In this document: positions 1 to 13,793 of the stretch, piece by piece | How the letters are laid out: every line of letters begins with the position of its first letter | Numbering within the stretch: position 1 is the stretch's first letter | Assembly (NCBI GenBank): GCA_029817715.1 | Contig: JARUPY010000085.1 | Location: 2,170,001 to 2,234,000, forward strand | DNA: 64,000 nt | From: Melastoma dodecandrum | Lineage: Eukaryota; Streptophyta; Magnoliopsida; Myrtales; Melastomataceae | Direction of reading: 5' to 3' | Notes under the pieces: model-generated | Seen by the model: the letters and a program-made list of their open reading frames with translations, nothing else | Database searches by the model: none | What the model was told of the DNA's origin: nothing | Position numbers and translations under genes: made by a program

Positions 1-239
1 CCAGCAAAAACTTTGATAGCAACTTATCATTTGCCCACCACTTCTCTTGCTTTCTTTCTTTCTTTGTTTGCTTGTTTGTTTTATTTTATCTTTTCGTTTC
101 GATTGTAATAATTCGGAAAGATTGATGAAAAAGAAAGTGAATAAAGTAGAGGGAAAAAGAGAGGAAGGAAGAAAGGGGAGATAAAGATGAAATTCCCTTT
201 GCTCTTATTAGTAACTCCAGTTAGAAAGCACGGTCTGAC

Positions 240-1351
240 CTTAAAAGGTGGTGATGCCGTTCCCGTCTCCCCGCGGGCCCTTTTCCCGGCTGTCTCTGCT
301 CCCCCGCTTTTCTTCGACGTCGCGGCCGCGCCCCCCCTGGGGACGTTACTTGATCCTTCCGCCGGTTTCTTCTCTCTCAAGAGTAGTTTATAGCACGGGA
401 CTTAATTAGCCAGCAATCGAAACCCTAATTCCGACAGACTTGTCCTAAAAAGAGCCAACAGTATTACCTTTGAGGTCTCTTCGAAACTGGTCGTCAAGAA
501 CGGAGTGCTGTGAGGCGATGGGAAGTAGCAAGACGTCGAGCGTATGTCACTGGCTGCGGGCGACGCTGCCGTCGCGTTCCAGAATGGCGCGTTGTTGGAG
601 AAGTGTAGTTGATTGTGTGAGGGTGTCGCAGCTTGTTGTTGATGCTTCGGGGGTGAGATCCTCAAGAACGGAGGAACTTTTGACCAGGAAGGCAACAGGT
701 CACCGGAGTTCTGTCCGTAACCCTGGGAGTATTGGTAGCTGAGGGTAGATTGCTGGTTTTCTGACCCGAGGATCCCTTGGAAAAGAGTAGAGGGAGACGG
801 TGCCCCGTAAATCGATGACGACTCGATCTGGAAACCGGCTTGAATTTGAGGATGAGACGAATGCCCCTCTGGAACGTTCGTGTTAAAATTCTCTTGGAGC
901 ACCGAACGGAAACCCGTCTCGCCCTTATCATCCTGCCTGAAACACAACTCAATTGTTTATACAAAATAAAATGGGGTTAGAACTAAAAAGGTTTGGATTA
1001 AACCATGATGACTCACAGCAAGTTCTGGCCGTTCCAATCCATGGTCTGGGAAGGCGGCATACCCAAATTCATCATATGCAAGCTCGGGTCTGCCAACCCG
1101 CCGCCATCGCCCAAGACCGACGAACTGTGACCCTGGGCGTGCATCTTCGTCGCGTTGAGAAACGCAGCCGGGGCGCCTCCTCCCGTTTCCATGGACGACC
1201 GCCCACTGGAAGCGTCCCCAAGCCAACTGAACCCCCTCAGGGAGGTCAGGCCGGTGGATGAAGACGAAGACGAAGAGGACGCCGTCCCAGGGTCGTACCT
1301 GTTCCTGGGGGTGTCCCACCAGCCGCTACCGGCCGGGAACTCTTCGGCCAT
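240..1351 (-). CDS. bHLH112/bHLH123-like transcription factor, 5' part only
   Basis: Three exons can be placed: 1351-1017 (starts MAEEFPAGSGWW), 936-468 and 377-240. Donors are GTGAGT, GTAATA and GTCAGA, and the acceptors keep the frame. The joined piece gives about 314 residues. The N-terminal MAEEF start, an early DWN motif followed by LL, the internal SVLQENF motif, and the exon 3 end with KRARGETGTASPPFK resemble the plant bHLH112/bHLH123 family, whose conserved sequence then continues into the DNA-binding helix-loop-helix. That domain is not seen and should lie beyond the left edge. Family members are nuclear regulators, several linked to stress responses and root development. No stop or frameshift is visible. 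The assignment rests on remembered family patterns, and the missing domain limits certainty. Confidence 0.72.
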
Positions 1352-1395
1352 GGACCGAACCTTTTTCTTTTCTAGTGGTTGGAGTTAATTCGTTT

Positions 1396-1426
<31 letters not shown>

Positions 1427-4400
1427 CGTCCCTTTCCTTTTACTTCTATTGTTGACATGAAATGATGCTTTGTAGGTGTTATTTATATGGATCGAATGAA
1501 GGGACAAAATTAATCAAAAGGAACAAATGTAATAAGAAAAGAGAATGCGGTTGACATCTAAGGGGCTGTGTTAGTGTGGAGGGAAGGCCAAAGGTCAATT
1601 TGGAGTTGTTTTCCTTTTCCATCACTTAGATTATATTTATGATGATTTTATCATGAATTTTTCTTCCTTTTACCATTTAATTTTTACCTTTTCTTCCATG
1701 GCAGAGTCGAATCCAGGTTGACATTTTAAAAGCCAAGAAAACAAAAAACACAGGAAAGAGACTATATATATTAAAAAAATTCATTAAAAACGACACAACA
1801 GGTGTGCGTTTTAAATAAATCTTTCTCTTACAATATCAACGAGCCGGTTTTCCCTTTTGCAACTTTTTAATTGGGGAGTCAAAAAGGCATAATCATGAGT
1901 TGACCTTTGATGTAAAATAAACGAGGGGGGGGGTGGTGGTTAATAGAGATGCGGCACCGGCAGTGGCGGCCGGAGGGAGGAGGGAGGGGGTGACGTCATG
2001 CTCGGTCATGGGATGGCCGGGAGTTAGGACAAAGGGGAATTGTCCTTTTGTGTGAAGGGAGGAAAAAAAGGGGTGGGGTCCGCTAGGCGTGCACGCGTGG
2101 GAGGACACGTGGAGCCCACCCACGATGACAGTGGACCCCACTTTTGTGTTTAATTTTATTTTATTTTTGTGGGATACAACAACAACACTGCTACTTGATT
2201 ATGTAACGTTGAATTCTCTTGTGTTGTAATCAAAATCAATTCGGCCTAGCAGCAGCCCCCCTACTAAAGAAAAAAAAAAGGCAAAAAGAAAAGAAAAGAA
2301 ATGCACTCCATTCATTCCTTTCCCCCACCCAACCTTCCACAACCCCACCGTGCGTATCAAGCTAAGTTAAAAAAACAACTTCCCATGTGATCCCTTTAAT
2401 TAGTAGCATCCAGATATGTAGGTGGAAATTTGCCGGTGATACGGTTTGATTGATTTATTGTAAGGTGTATATGTTTACACGATAAATTGATGGAAATTAA
2501 GCTCGTGAATTCTAATTGGATGGTGAATCGAATGAGTATATCAGTCGACAGAGTTTCTAGTCGATCAAAGAGTGAATTAAAAATGTTCAATAAGTCGATA
2601 TAACGAAGATTTATTCCGGTCTCTTGATTTCAGATTTGAGTAGGTGTATTCTCCCGCATTTGTAGTGGTTTTTCTCCGAAGTTATGCAAGTGTAAGCAGT
2701 TATTAATAACAATTACGGTCGGTTAGCTAGATTATTGGTAAATAAGATTATGGCACATCATAAGTAGTCCAAGTCTTTATGTAATAACACAAGGACAATC
2801 ATTTCAGACACTAATAAGAGATTTGAGTTTATGACTACCGTATCAATATCGCAACTTGTTGTTTTTCGGACGCAGACAATTTTACCCACTAGTTAGAATG
2901 TGTTCGCCTGTCAGCGCCTAAGTTTTCATAATAGTCTTGCGAGTTGAATATTTTCAGGTGGCTTTCTCGGAATTCTCGTCGTTACACTACTTATCATATC
3001 GAGTAATCATCGTCATCATCATCGTGATTAGGGGGGGGGGGGGGGTCTCTAAGCTTCCTGTCAACAAATAATTTAAGAAGAAAACATTATTGACGACCGC
3101 CGGTCGTGTCAAAAAAATGAATAACCAAGTAACAAACCATTTACTGAAATATATAAAAACTATTAGCAAAAAAAAAAAAAAAAGAAACGAGAGGGGGGCC
3201 TGAAGATGACGCCCGAATGACGTGAGGAGGTCGTGTGCAAGGGGCTTAATAATAAATATAACTCGAGGGAGGAAGGAGGGGAAGTCGCTCTCCCAAACAT
3301 TCTCCTCGAAGGGACCCCGAACGGAAAGATAAATAAATATCCCATCCATACTTGTTATGATTACGTCACTCTTACATAATCCAATAAAAAAAATCAAAAT
3401 TAATGTATGTATAAATTCTGTAACACTCGTGTGTATATACCAAAATACACGTATGTGCATATGACGGCTCCGGCCCCTTTAAATATATATTTTTTCCAAA
3501 CAAAAATCAATAACTTTTTTTTTATGATGGCTGACCGACCGACCGTGATTGACAGTAAGTGGGTTTTAGTGGGCAATTGCAAATCAGGAGGAGGGGGGGT
3601 CAAATGAGTCCTAACCATGTTATGTTATAGGAGGAAGAGTCAACGCGCATGATTTCGTAGGTTGACATTCTTTTTTCCTACCCTGGTTGTATGAAAATCC
3701 CAGGCAGAGAGCAACTTGGGTGGCTCAGGACGACGACTCCTCCCTCGCTCGGCGTTCAGACACTCTAATAGTACAATGTCCGTAGACCTCCCTTGATATT
3801 TCTCGTTGACTTGACCCTTTTTTTCTATTCTTTTTTCCTTGAGTTTGTGTGTGTTGGGTTGGGGGTCAATAGATAGGAAATAGGGTCTCCCTTTTTTGAA
3901 TAAATTAAAAGGAAGTAGAAAATGATTATAGGCATTGAATTCCAACCCGGCTAAAGACATTGCCTCCCCTACCACAATCTCCGTTTGATCAACCCTTTGC
4001 ATCATTGAACCCAGAAATTCACACATCTACCCGACACATACATGCTTTTCCAAAGCAAACGAGGACAACAGAGAGATAATATCAACTTTCCAGTCCCTCC
4101 AGGATTACATTCTCGGTATATATATTAATGGAGATTGTTTGCAAGTGGACTTGTGCTTTGTCACCGAAATCATAGTCACACGCCTCTTAGTGGGGGTTGA
4201 CACTTGACATATTAAATTTATAATATTCAAAATTTGACCCACTAACGAAAACGTTTCACGGAATGGTCAAATGTAGTCCCCACAACAAGATCAGTTTATT
4301 TATTTATTTAAAAAGGAAGATAATTACTGTAATTTTATGCGTCTGTGTGTGGTTGAAATCATTACGGGGTTCTTCTTGTTGGGTGTTGGAAGTGTGTATA

Positions 4401-6150
4401 GATACGTCAATTGTAAGGCAAAAGCATTTTAGGTGAGAGTCCCATCGATCCCATCTAGGGGGTTTTTGTTCTCATAGTGGCCATAAGAGCCATAGACTCC
4501 ACATCTCCCGATGATCCTAAACATATACAAGGGAAAAGAACAGATTTTACAAAAATAAATAAATTGAGGATTGTTGGGTTGTACTCCGAGCGGCCCAAGC
4601 TCGTGTTTTTTTACACGAATGAAGCTCGAAGCCCACCATACTCTCAAGGAGTCATTTAGGGTTGTCTTCAGATTAGACAAGATAGAAAAACACAGCCAAG
4701 AGTGAGGGGAGATAGCCGGAACGTTCACTTAATCGGGTGTTGCTTCCGATCGCATTGTTGGAACTTCATGAAATTTTGAGGAAGTATTCCTGACTTGAGG
4801 TTCTTTATTATGAACGGCGGAGATTTCTATTGGAGTCCTTTGGCCGGTGATTTCGCCCTATTTTCGAGACTACTAGATTCGATGTTCTTGATTTCAACTC
4901 CTTCCCTTTTCGTTGTTAAAAGTGCGATTACCAAGATGAGTTCTTGATGTTACGCTTAGTAGGGAAGAAGTTTATGTGTTGGTTATTGGTGGCTAGAGAA
5001 GAACACTTGTATACCCACTTTATTGCTGATTTAATGGAAGTTTTAGTGGTGCCTCGGACCGTGGTTTTACTCCTCACATTGAGGAGATTTTACTTATTTC
5101 TTCTGTGATTAGTTGAGTTAGCCTTAAGGAGGTCATTGAACAAATTTCGAGGTGTGTTAGTTCGTGTCACGTTCCAAGATTGGAGTCTTGTATTGGTTTG
5201 CCCACTTCCGAAGATGGTTATTATTGTATATATATAGACATATCTATCCAGAGGAAATGCCGTATGATGCATCAATCCACTGTCTGCCCGTACGTGAACC
5301 TCTTCTTTTTTTTTTATTATCGTACTCAAAAGCCAAGTATGGGAAAAAAGCGAACGAGTTTATCGAACTCGAACCAAAACTTCGCCCCTTCTCGGATCGG
5401 GATAGTTCGATCCACACGACACATGTATGCACCCCAGCCGCGACCATTGTCCTATGGTGGAGGGTGAAAAGAGAAGGGGGGGTTGGAGGTGTATGGCTCG
5501 ATGGCGCTCCCTTTGATCATGCCTTGATTTCAGCGCGAGGCACAAAATTTCAGTAGCTATGATTGGGGGAGGGGGGGACCAACAAAAAGGAAGTAGCCGT
5601 GTGCCCTCGTCTTTCTTCATTAGCCATGATTGTCAACCATGGTTTTTTCCAAAGAGGAAGATTGAGCACCGGATCGATCGCGTGGGGATCCATCTTCATT
5701 CTCCGATTACTCGATTCCCTTTTTAAACAACCACACCTTGGGACTTTGTTTTCTTATCATCACAATTAGGATTCAATTATGATTTGCCATCCCAAATTAG
5801 TTTACCAGGCCCAGTAAATTCCTAAATGGGCCGAACCATTATATGACCCATTATGGGTCTTTTACAATTGGGCCTTAAGCCCACGAAAATAGCAATCCCC
5901 TCGGTGAAATGACGGGACCACCCCCAGAAGGCCACGAGAATTGCCAGGTCGCCATCGTGAGATTTCCGATTATTCGCGAGCCTTAGCCCCATGACGAGGA
6001 CCGCGAGGCCGTCGGAGACGATCTTGCTCCTGCAAAGAGGGACAAGCCCAAGTTCCCCAAACCCTACTACGCCCGGTCGGCCGAGTGCGAATTCCGACTC
6101 AAGCTGCGGCTCCGATCGAGGGTTTTTTTCCCTGAAGAAACGTTTCAAAG
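1352..6150. other. intergenic, no supportable gene
   Basis: AT-rich sequence with short low-complexity tracts: a G-run near 1405-1425, G-runs near 3031-3046, and several A- and T-runs. The part next to 1351 should hold the promoter of the bHLH-like gene. Open frames here are short and show no family motif or splice pattern I recognise. Confidence 0.5.
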
Positions 6151-6160
6151 AGGGAGAGGG

Positions 6161-7720
6161 CTATGGTTGTTTCTGGTGCGGCCAATTTTACTGTCCCTAG
6201 ACCCATCGGGGAACCATAAGCGCCGTCGCCTTCCCCTTCATCCTCTGGTTCGTCAGTTCCTTGCCTCTCTGAATTTTATATCGATCGACTCTGTGCCGTC
6301 GTGAAATGAGGATCTTGCTTTTGTTTTGTACCATTGCACTTTGCAGTCATGGGAAGTTTATCGGATTCGAGCTTGCAACCTGAGATTATATCATCATTGA
6401 GGAACCAATCCGGGAGCTGATCACGGGGATCGGCTATTTTTATCCCTGACTGGCCACGAAAGAGCTGTTAATGCTATCCTCTGGTAAAAAAACTCGCAGT
6501 AAGATCTCGTTCTTCTGGCATTTATATGGGTCTGGATCTTATATATGGCAATCAAACTGTACTATAACTGGTTTAGTGTTGCTGTTACTATCTATTTATG
6601 ATGGATTGTGGACTTTCAGTGCTCTAACGAAGAGTTTTTAAATATTTGATTTCTGAGCCTAATAGCGCAATCTGAATGCTGCTTATTGACTGATGAGTTG
6701 CCACCTTTTTGTATAGTGAACTAGTCTTTCTTGTTTCTGAAATGTTAGATAAAGTTGGTCTGCAGCTCACCTTCTGGCCTCTGCCGGAATGTATGGAAAG
6801 GCCTGTATATGGAAGGCTTGGAGCAAAGATCGGAATGCATTGCGGATCCTGACCTTTCGTGTTTCAGGTTAAAGATGTGACGTGGTCGGAGATTCATTGG
6901 TCAATACTTTCTCTCTCAGGTACAATGCACTTAGAGGTTGACCGTTGTGGAAAAGGGAACTCTGACTTGAGTATTCAGGGAAGATCAAGTTGTTAACACG
7001 GTGAGGTTCAGCCCCAAAGACTCCAACCTTTTCCTTTCCGGTGGAAGAAATGGTTCATTAATGTTGTGGGATGTTAGAACTGGAAAAACAGTTCATATTT
7101 ACGTTTGGAAGCTGGGTCCGATCCTTGATTTGGAGTTTTCTCTTGATGGGAAGCGATTCATTTCTTCCAGTGATGTGTCCCGCAGTAATATAAGTGAAAA
7201 CTCCCTCTTCGACTGGGATGTCCGGAGGGGAGTTCCTCTTTCGAGTCAGGTATGCCAGATTGAACCAGCTCATTTTTCACCATATTTTAAATTATTGAAG
7301 CAGGATTGCTGTATTCTATTCGTTAACTAAACACATTCAATCTTATTTTTCTTCCATAAAACAGGTCTATGTGGAGGCCTACACCTGCCCTTGTGTTCAG
7401 CACCATCCGACCGAACCCAAATTTGTTGCTTAGTCAGATGGTAATTACGTGGCACTTTTTTCATCGGTCCCGCCTTTCAGGCTAGACAAGTACAAGGGAT
7501 ATGAAGGCCATGGTGTCTCTGGATTTTCTATCAAGTGCGACTTCAGTTTGGATGTTGAGATGCTCGCAGGCGGCTCCTTAGAAGGGTCCTTGTATTTCTA
7601 TGATTACAAAACTGCCCAGCTTCGCCACAGAACTTATGCATACAAACATAGCATGCATAGATGTTGCTCGCCACCCTATTTTGTCTGACGTGACAGCGTA
7701 CTGCAGCTGGGATGGATATC
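6161..7720 (+). pseudogene. WDR25-like WD40-repeat protein, decayed copy
   Basis: Successive pieces match the order expected of a plant WDR25-like WD40 protein but sit in different frames. They are a GSLSDSSLQPEIISSLRNQ stretch near 6351, LTGHERAVNAILW near 6440, HLLASAG near 6777, a WD unit with FSPKDSNLFLSGG and LMLWDVRTGK at about 7005-7085, VYVEAYTCPC at 7366, and YEGHGVSGFSIKCDFSLD at about 7500. Breaks include a frame change after SLRNQSGS, an in-frame stop just after the LTGHERAV unit's flanking exon, and TAG at about 7432 inside the segment that follows VYVEAYTCPC. Intron-like gaps remain, so this looks like a decayed genomic copy and not a processed one. WD40 proteins of this type are predicted scaffolds of unknown partner. 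An active gene with unusual splicing is possible but the stops make it unlikely. Confidence 0.7.
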
Positions 7721-10700
7721 CTTCTTTGTTCTGAGGCTAGAAACTGAATATGATGGAAGGTTTTCCCCAAGAGGGGTGAAACACTTGTTAGCAGTCTGCT
7801 GTTCCTGTCACTTACGGTTTGTGCTCTACAGAGGATCGTCTGTCTGGTTCAAAAGGCTTGTCATGGCCAACAAAGTGCAGTGGCTCTGTTGTTGTGCTGG
7901 TGGCTTTTTTGGCATTAAATTCAGTCCCATAACAGCTTTTACCACTGTATCAAAGCCTGAATACCTCAATGTCCAAAAGAAATGATCGATCATAAACATA
8001 TTCGGAGCATTATAATTCCAAATCCATTACATCTTGGGATGAACACTCAATAGAAGGAAAATCACTAGTGGCCATTTTGATGTGCCCTATTATTCCAAAA
8101 GCCAGTAGAGTCTTCAAGAGTCATAGAAACCCCCCTTTGAAGCATAAATAAATCGGATAAAAAACCAGAGGGGTGGACCCTCTTAAGAGGTCGATTAGGG
8201 CTGTTGAATGTGGGAGTCGAATTGAGGGGTTGGGGGGGCAAAGAAACATTTGGATTGCAGCTATACTGGGGCAGCCCCCCCCCCCCCCCCCCCCCCCCCT
8301 TATATTACCTACCCACAAAAGGACACTTGTAGGGATCTCGATTGATCAAAGTTGCTTGGATGTGCAGATGTGGCGGGTAAAGATGCACATACAGGCATAC
8401 ATATTACATACCATATGCCCCCAAACACCTCTCAGCCTCCCAATTCATCACAAAGATTATTGACTATGTGAGTCTAGCCAAAGACCAGAGTCTCAAAAAC
8501 CATTTCATTACATTTCCCACAACTCGGTTGTTGTGTAGTTTGTCATGGATCAATCATCAGCAAAGCACTCAATTATCCAACAACACCCACTAATATTGGA
8601 GAACATACTAATTCCTCCCCCCTAATAATCTTTATCTAAAGCAAGAAACGGTGTTATGCTGCCTACAGGAAGAAAGGGAGAAAGCCTATGGCTTAAAAAC
8701 TAGTTATGATTTTAATAAAAGAAACGAGGAGAAGAAAATGGTGAAGTTTTCAACAAGGGGAATAAATCTGTTCCCCACATTAGCTGGTCTCAAACCGTTC
8801 CTTCTTTCTCACCTCTTATCTCTTTGTCACCCCCACCTCCCCTTCCCTTTCTTTTATTTAAATACAATTCTTTTGCAAAACCCAACTCAAGAACAACACT
8901 GGGTTTTTAATATTCCCTTTTTCAGTGCACTGACCACAAGCAGACACTGCCGTATGACTGCAATGATGATCCCAAAAGGAAGGGATGGATGGGAGGGAGA
9001 GTGTTTTGCAGTGTCAAAGGAGTTGTTTTTGGTCATCGGATGTGTGTTGTGTTGTGTCCCTCTTTGTTTGGCCAAAAGGCGACATGAAAAGATGGGCCTC
9101 AAAGCGTTCAATCAACTCAAACACAGAACAACCCTCCATTATCCTCATCCTGTTCTTTCTCCCTCTCCATACTAAAACCCAACCACAATTCAATAAAATA
9201 AAAGAGAACTCTTCTTCTTTTTCATTCAAAAGTCAATAACCTGCCACCTCTCCCTCTTCTCTTTTGTGATCCACTGATGACTGATAATGGAATCTGAATT
9301 CATCCCAGGTCACATGACCCCCAATTGATGATGGTCTTTCTAAACCCAACCCCCTTTTTCTCCTATCCATCTTGTCTAAACTTTTTTTTTCCTGCCCCAA
9401 AAATCACGTCCCATTGTCCCATCCACTATGTATATTATTCCCTATCTCCTTCTACATGCTCGTCCATTTCGAAAAACAATTATAATTGACCAACAGTCAA
9501 AGGAAATTCTCTTTGGATCCTGGCCTCGAAAGGTGAGCCGACAAGCCCCATATTATTGGCCAAATGCCACGTGATATATGTATCTCATGTCCACCGGATT
9601 TGTCCAAAATCCTATGCACACACACCCTCTCCCTTGTAATAACGAACATTATGCTACAAGGGTTTTTTCCCATTTAAGGAAAGTCTCTCCCCCCCTCCTC
9701 AAATTCATGGGGTCGTTCCTTTTGTAGACCTAAAGATTATGTGTGAGTGAGTGGGGTTTAGGCAACAGCTAAGCCTCAATTAGAGAAATCATCATGTTGG
9801 GGTTGATCTCGCATGAATTGCGGCAATACCCACCAAAGAAAACAAAGAACTTTTATGAGGGTTTTGTTTTTGTACTTTGCTTAAATTTTCTTTTCCCAAC
9901 AAAAAACACAAAGAGTGGTGGCATCACCTCGCCACCACCATCTTTGCCTTTTAGTCTCTATCCACAGAAATGTCAAAATCCAAGAGAGGGACTGCCTCGA
10001 GTGCAGATGCCGGGGGGGGATCACTGTTGATGTGGAACGACAGTGTTGTTGACAAAATTCGATCACACACACACACACGATGACAGCGACCCTTCTGTTA
10101 AACAACATTATTATTAGCTTGTCCCCTTTGATTATGATTGCTCCTAAAGTTTCCTGGGATACAACCCCTTTGTGTTTTCACAATTCTATGGGATGTTTAA
10201 GAAGGAAGAAAAACGATTTGATTGCTCTTTTGGGCACTCGCTCCATTCATGTTATTTGTTTGGTTAAATAGTAACTTTTAAGATCGATTAATCAACTTGT
10301 ACGTACGTGGGTGGACTATAAGGATAGGGCGAGTAAAGTTTCGAAAAGCGCATCGCGCATGAAAATGGAAGACTCGACGCAAAAGTCCTCCCCTCGAATA
10401 TGTTCGGTCCTGTTCCGGATTATCCGGTGTTGGCATGGCGATTCGATAACGACGAGACGGTAACGGACACGAAGAGAGGAAGCCGACCGTGCAATCGATC
10501 CATGATTAATCCACCGGGGTAGGGGCTGGGGGCACATACTACGTGAAATTCGGTTGGATAGTATTGTCAATCGTGGACTTTGATGACAACACCTTTACTC
10601 CCCTCATCTGGAGGACACCATCGGTCCGGATAATGGCTCAAGCGAGAGACAAAAGAGGTAGGCGTCGGGCTGGGGGGAAGGTTGGAGCACTACTCTTTTG

Positions 10701-13622
10701 GTTACGTATCATCCATACATTCATTCATTCATTCATCCATTCCCAGACAGACAGCAGAGAATGCGCCTGCGGAACCCATTCATGTTTCATATCCCAATGA
10801 ATCCACAACCCCAAGCTACTTCCCTGCATGCATCAAAAGAGAAAAAGGAAAGGAAAAAAAAAAAAAAAAAAGAGTACCCACCCATCCACCTCCCCAGCTC
10901 TATGACAACATCTGAAAAGGAGGGTTACAAATAATGGGTACGGTATCAGTACACAAACACAGTCCTCAGAGGGACAACTCCTGCAAAATTTCTCCCTCCC
11001 TTTTAAAAAAGAATTAACTGTTATCAAACCACTGCCTGCTGCACCCACCCATTTCACCACCCGCACACGCGCGAGAGAGACAATGTTTAGTGGTCATCTT
11101 GTCGGTACTAGTCCAAAATCGTCCGTTCCAGTCGTTCCCTTGCGCCCGACTATTCCATTCCCCCTGGATAAGAAGAGGAGGACTCAACACCATCTGAAGA
11201 AGAAAGAAAACTTAAGTTTTTGGACAAAAGTGAGAAACAAAAAAAAAAAAAAAACAGTGACCAATAATTCAGTGAGGAAAAAAAGAGGCCGGCCTTTTCC
11301 TTTTTGATCTCAATAATGTTGGCAAAGGCAAAGCAAAGGCTACAACAACACATGATATTGCATGCATTGGGATCGATGCTCCTCTTATTGATTTTGGCTT
11401 AAGAAAAAGGAAGAGAGGGTGGATGGTAATCATGCATGATTATGTCCCCCAGTTTAGAGGACTAACCCCAGACACACAACCCTTTTAGTGTCCCTAGAAG
11501 ACGTAACAAAAAAAAAAAGGTTAAGTTGTGTTAATTCTTAAAACAACAACAACAACATCAACAAGAGGGTTAATATTAAATAATAATAATCGATGATGAC
11601 AGTGACAATCTTTTCTCCTTACCAAAACTTTGTATATGCTCAGTGATCTCTCGAATGGACGAACGTGGCGGGTGGAGTTGTTTTACAGAAAAGATTTTAT
11701 GAGTCAGTCAGTCAGTCAGTCAGCGACACTGATAGCCCGAGGTTAAAAGCCGAGATATCCCGACTCAAGAGGGTCAAATCATGTCCCCCTTGTCTATCAT
11801 TATTATTAACCCTTTTGTCTACAATATCCATCCTTTCTTTCCTTCTTCCTTGTTAATCTCAGATCCCATGCCCTCTGTAGCTTTAGCCCTTTTGGGGGAG
11901 TTTTTTTTTTTTTTTATAGGCAAATGCAAGGAGAACCTTCATAATTAACCTCATCTACCACCCCTCAAAAAGTAATCCAGAATAAAAGAAAACGAGGAGG
12001 AGGAGGAGGAGGTTTGTCGAGTTGTGTCCTATAAAAGGCCAATCACAACACACTCCCCGCCATCATCTTCCCCAAATATTAACCTCGTGACCATGTCCCC
12101 CAAGATTATATCTTTATCAAACAAAGATAAATTAAAAATGATATCTTCTTGTGACGCGAATCTTAATGCACGAGGGGTGTCTTTAGAAAAACCCTCGAGT
12201 ATTCTAATCCAATAACCCCACCCTCGTAAACCCTATATTGCCTTATTAGTAGTAACGATGCTAATAATGTCTTCAAGAGATAACTAGAAATTTCATGTTA
12301 GAATCAGAGCAATCGCGTTCTCAGATATCTACTAAATTTTTTTTGAGTAAGCCGACTTAAGAATCTCGGATTAATCTCTCGAGATGTTGATTGAATGAAT
12401 ACACACACCCCGGGTGGTCTCTCTTCAAGTCAACGGTCGGAAACAAAAACTCTGGTCCCTCCCTCAAGGAAGAAGAGCATGTCATGTGATTGATGCTCGG
12501 CTGGCTGAGGAGGTCCAAGTGGCGACCACGTGGCTCCATTGAACCCAAAGACAAGCTATAACTTCTTCTCACAAAAAATAACGAAAAGGGGGAGGAGTGG
12601 GCAACTTCTCTTTTCATACGGTGGCGTGACATCTCTCATGAGTCATCGCCATGCATCCACACGCACACAAAAATTCCTAAAGTTTTTGTCAACTATCAAG
12701 ACCGAATTACTTTTGAATTCCTAGAACGACGAGGGGTCGCTGTTATTTCGACCCGTCACGCCACCGGCGGAAGCACTTGCTTCCTAACATGTGTTACCCG
12801 GTCGATGCTTCTAAGTCAATATCTTATTTGTTGTTTTGGCTGTGATCCACTTTTTGTTTTTACGTCATTCCAGTTACTTGTTGTAATTGTAGTTGGATGG
12901 AGCTGTCGTTGTAGTAATAATAGTCAACATCCGTAACGATCATAAAGTCAGAGCGGATATACTTGATTTTTATATATGTTACGTGGGATTGGGAACTAAT
13001 CAGTCGGAGGACGGCGACGACGTTTTTGCTAAATGAAGATAATTAAGACAACTGCATGTAAGAAAAGAATGGCAAAAAAAGAAAAAATATCAAAAGCACG
13101 ACCAGTTTGGGTTGGGTGGGGGGGACAAAAGACAAAGCCAACAGGTTCCCCTCCAACCCTTCTTCAACAGCAACAACAACCCCACGATATCTGCATGAAA
13201 CACGTACGCATTGTTTTCTCGCCTCCCCTCCCCAACCCCAACCCCCCAAAAAAAAAAAATTAATAATATAGAATAAAACGAAGAGCCCCGGGACACGTGG
13301 CGGAAGACAGCATGGCAGCCAGCTGTCAAACAGAATGAAAGCCGCCTAGGTCACCGGCTACTCCCGGTCATGGCCGCGAAAGTTAGCGAGACGTGCTTTC
13401 TTTGGTTATTTTTATTGGGTGATTAGGACATGACTCGGAGGGAGTGTGATGTCTTCTTGCACAGAAAATAGGGACGATGTTCATCTTCTTCTCTTTTGTT
13501 TTTTTTTTTTTTTTATTTTCAGAGAAGAAGACCCACCGGGGTGGGAAGGGAAAAAATGACGAGGTGTGTGAATTACCAGAAAGGCCCTTCTCCCGGGAAA
13601 GGGAGGCAGGAGGCTGTCTATC
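7721..13622. other. long intergenic stretch with simple repeats
   Basis: No gene supported. It contains a C-run at about 8275-8299, an ATTC microsatellite near 10719-10740, a GTCA microsatellite at about 11703-11721, a GAG run near 11994-12012, and several A-runs. The longest open frame (8651-9175, plus) has no recognisable motif, shows low-complexity composition and is probably chance. The right end should contain distal promoter sequence of the GH3 gene. Confidence 0.5.
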
Positions 13623-13630
13623 TATATAAA
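13623..13630 (+). promoter_or_regulatory. TATA box of the GH3 gene
   Basis: TATATAAA lies 164 bases before the GH3 start codon, in a C-rich leader, a reasonable distance for a plant 5' leader. It is followed at once by CCGACA, the reverse complement of TGTCGG, a known ARF-binding auxin response element variant. One element is weak evidence for auxin control, although GH3 genes of this group are usually auxin-induced. Confidence 0.55.
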
Positions 13631-13793
13631 CCGACACGACCCCAGTGGTTCCCCCCCTCCCACACGCGCACACAATTACATCGTCAATAAACTCATCACA
13701 CCCTATTCCGCCCTGTCCCTTCTTCTCCAACCAACCAACACCCACCCGCCGCCCAAAAGGAAGGCCCTCCGTTGTAACAGGGAACCTTTCATC

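Noticed and set aside
8651..9175. 174-codon open frame, plus strand
   Set aside because: Low-complexity composition, no motif, no splice or promoter support; probably chance in CT-rich DNA.
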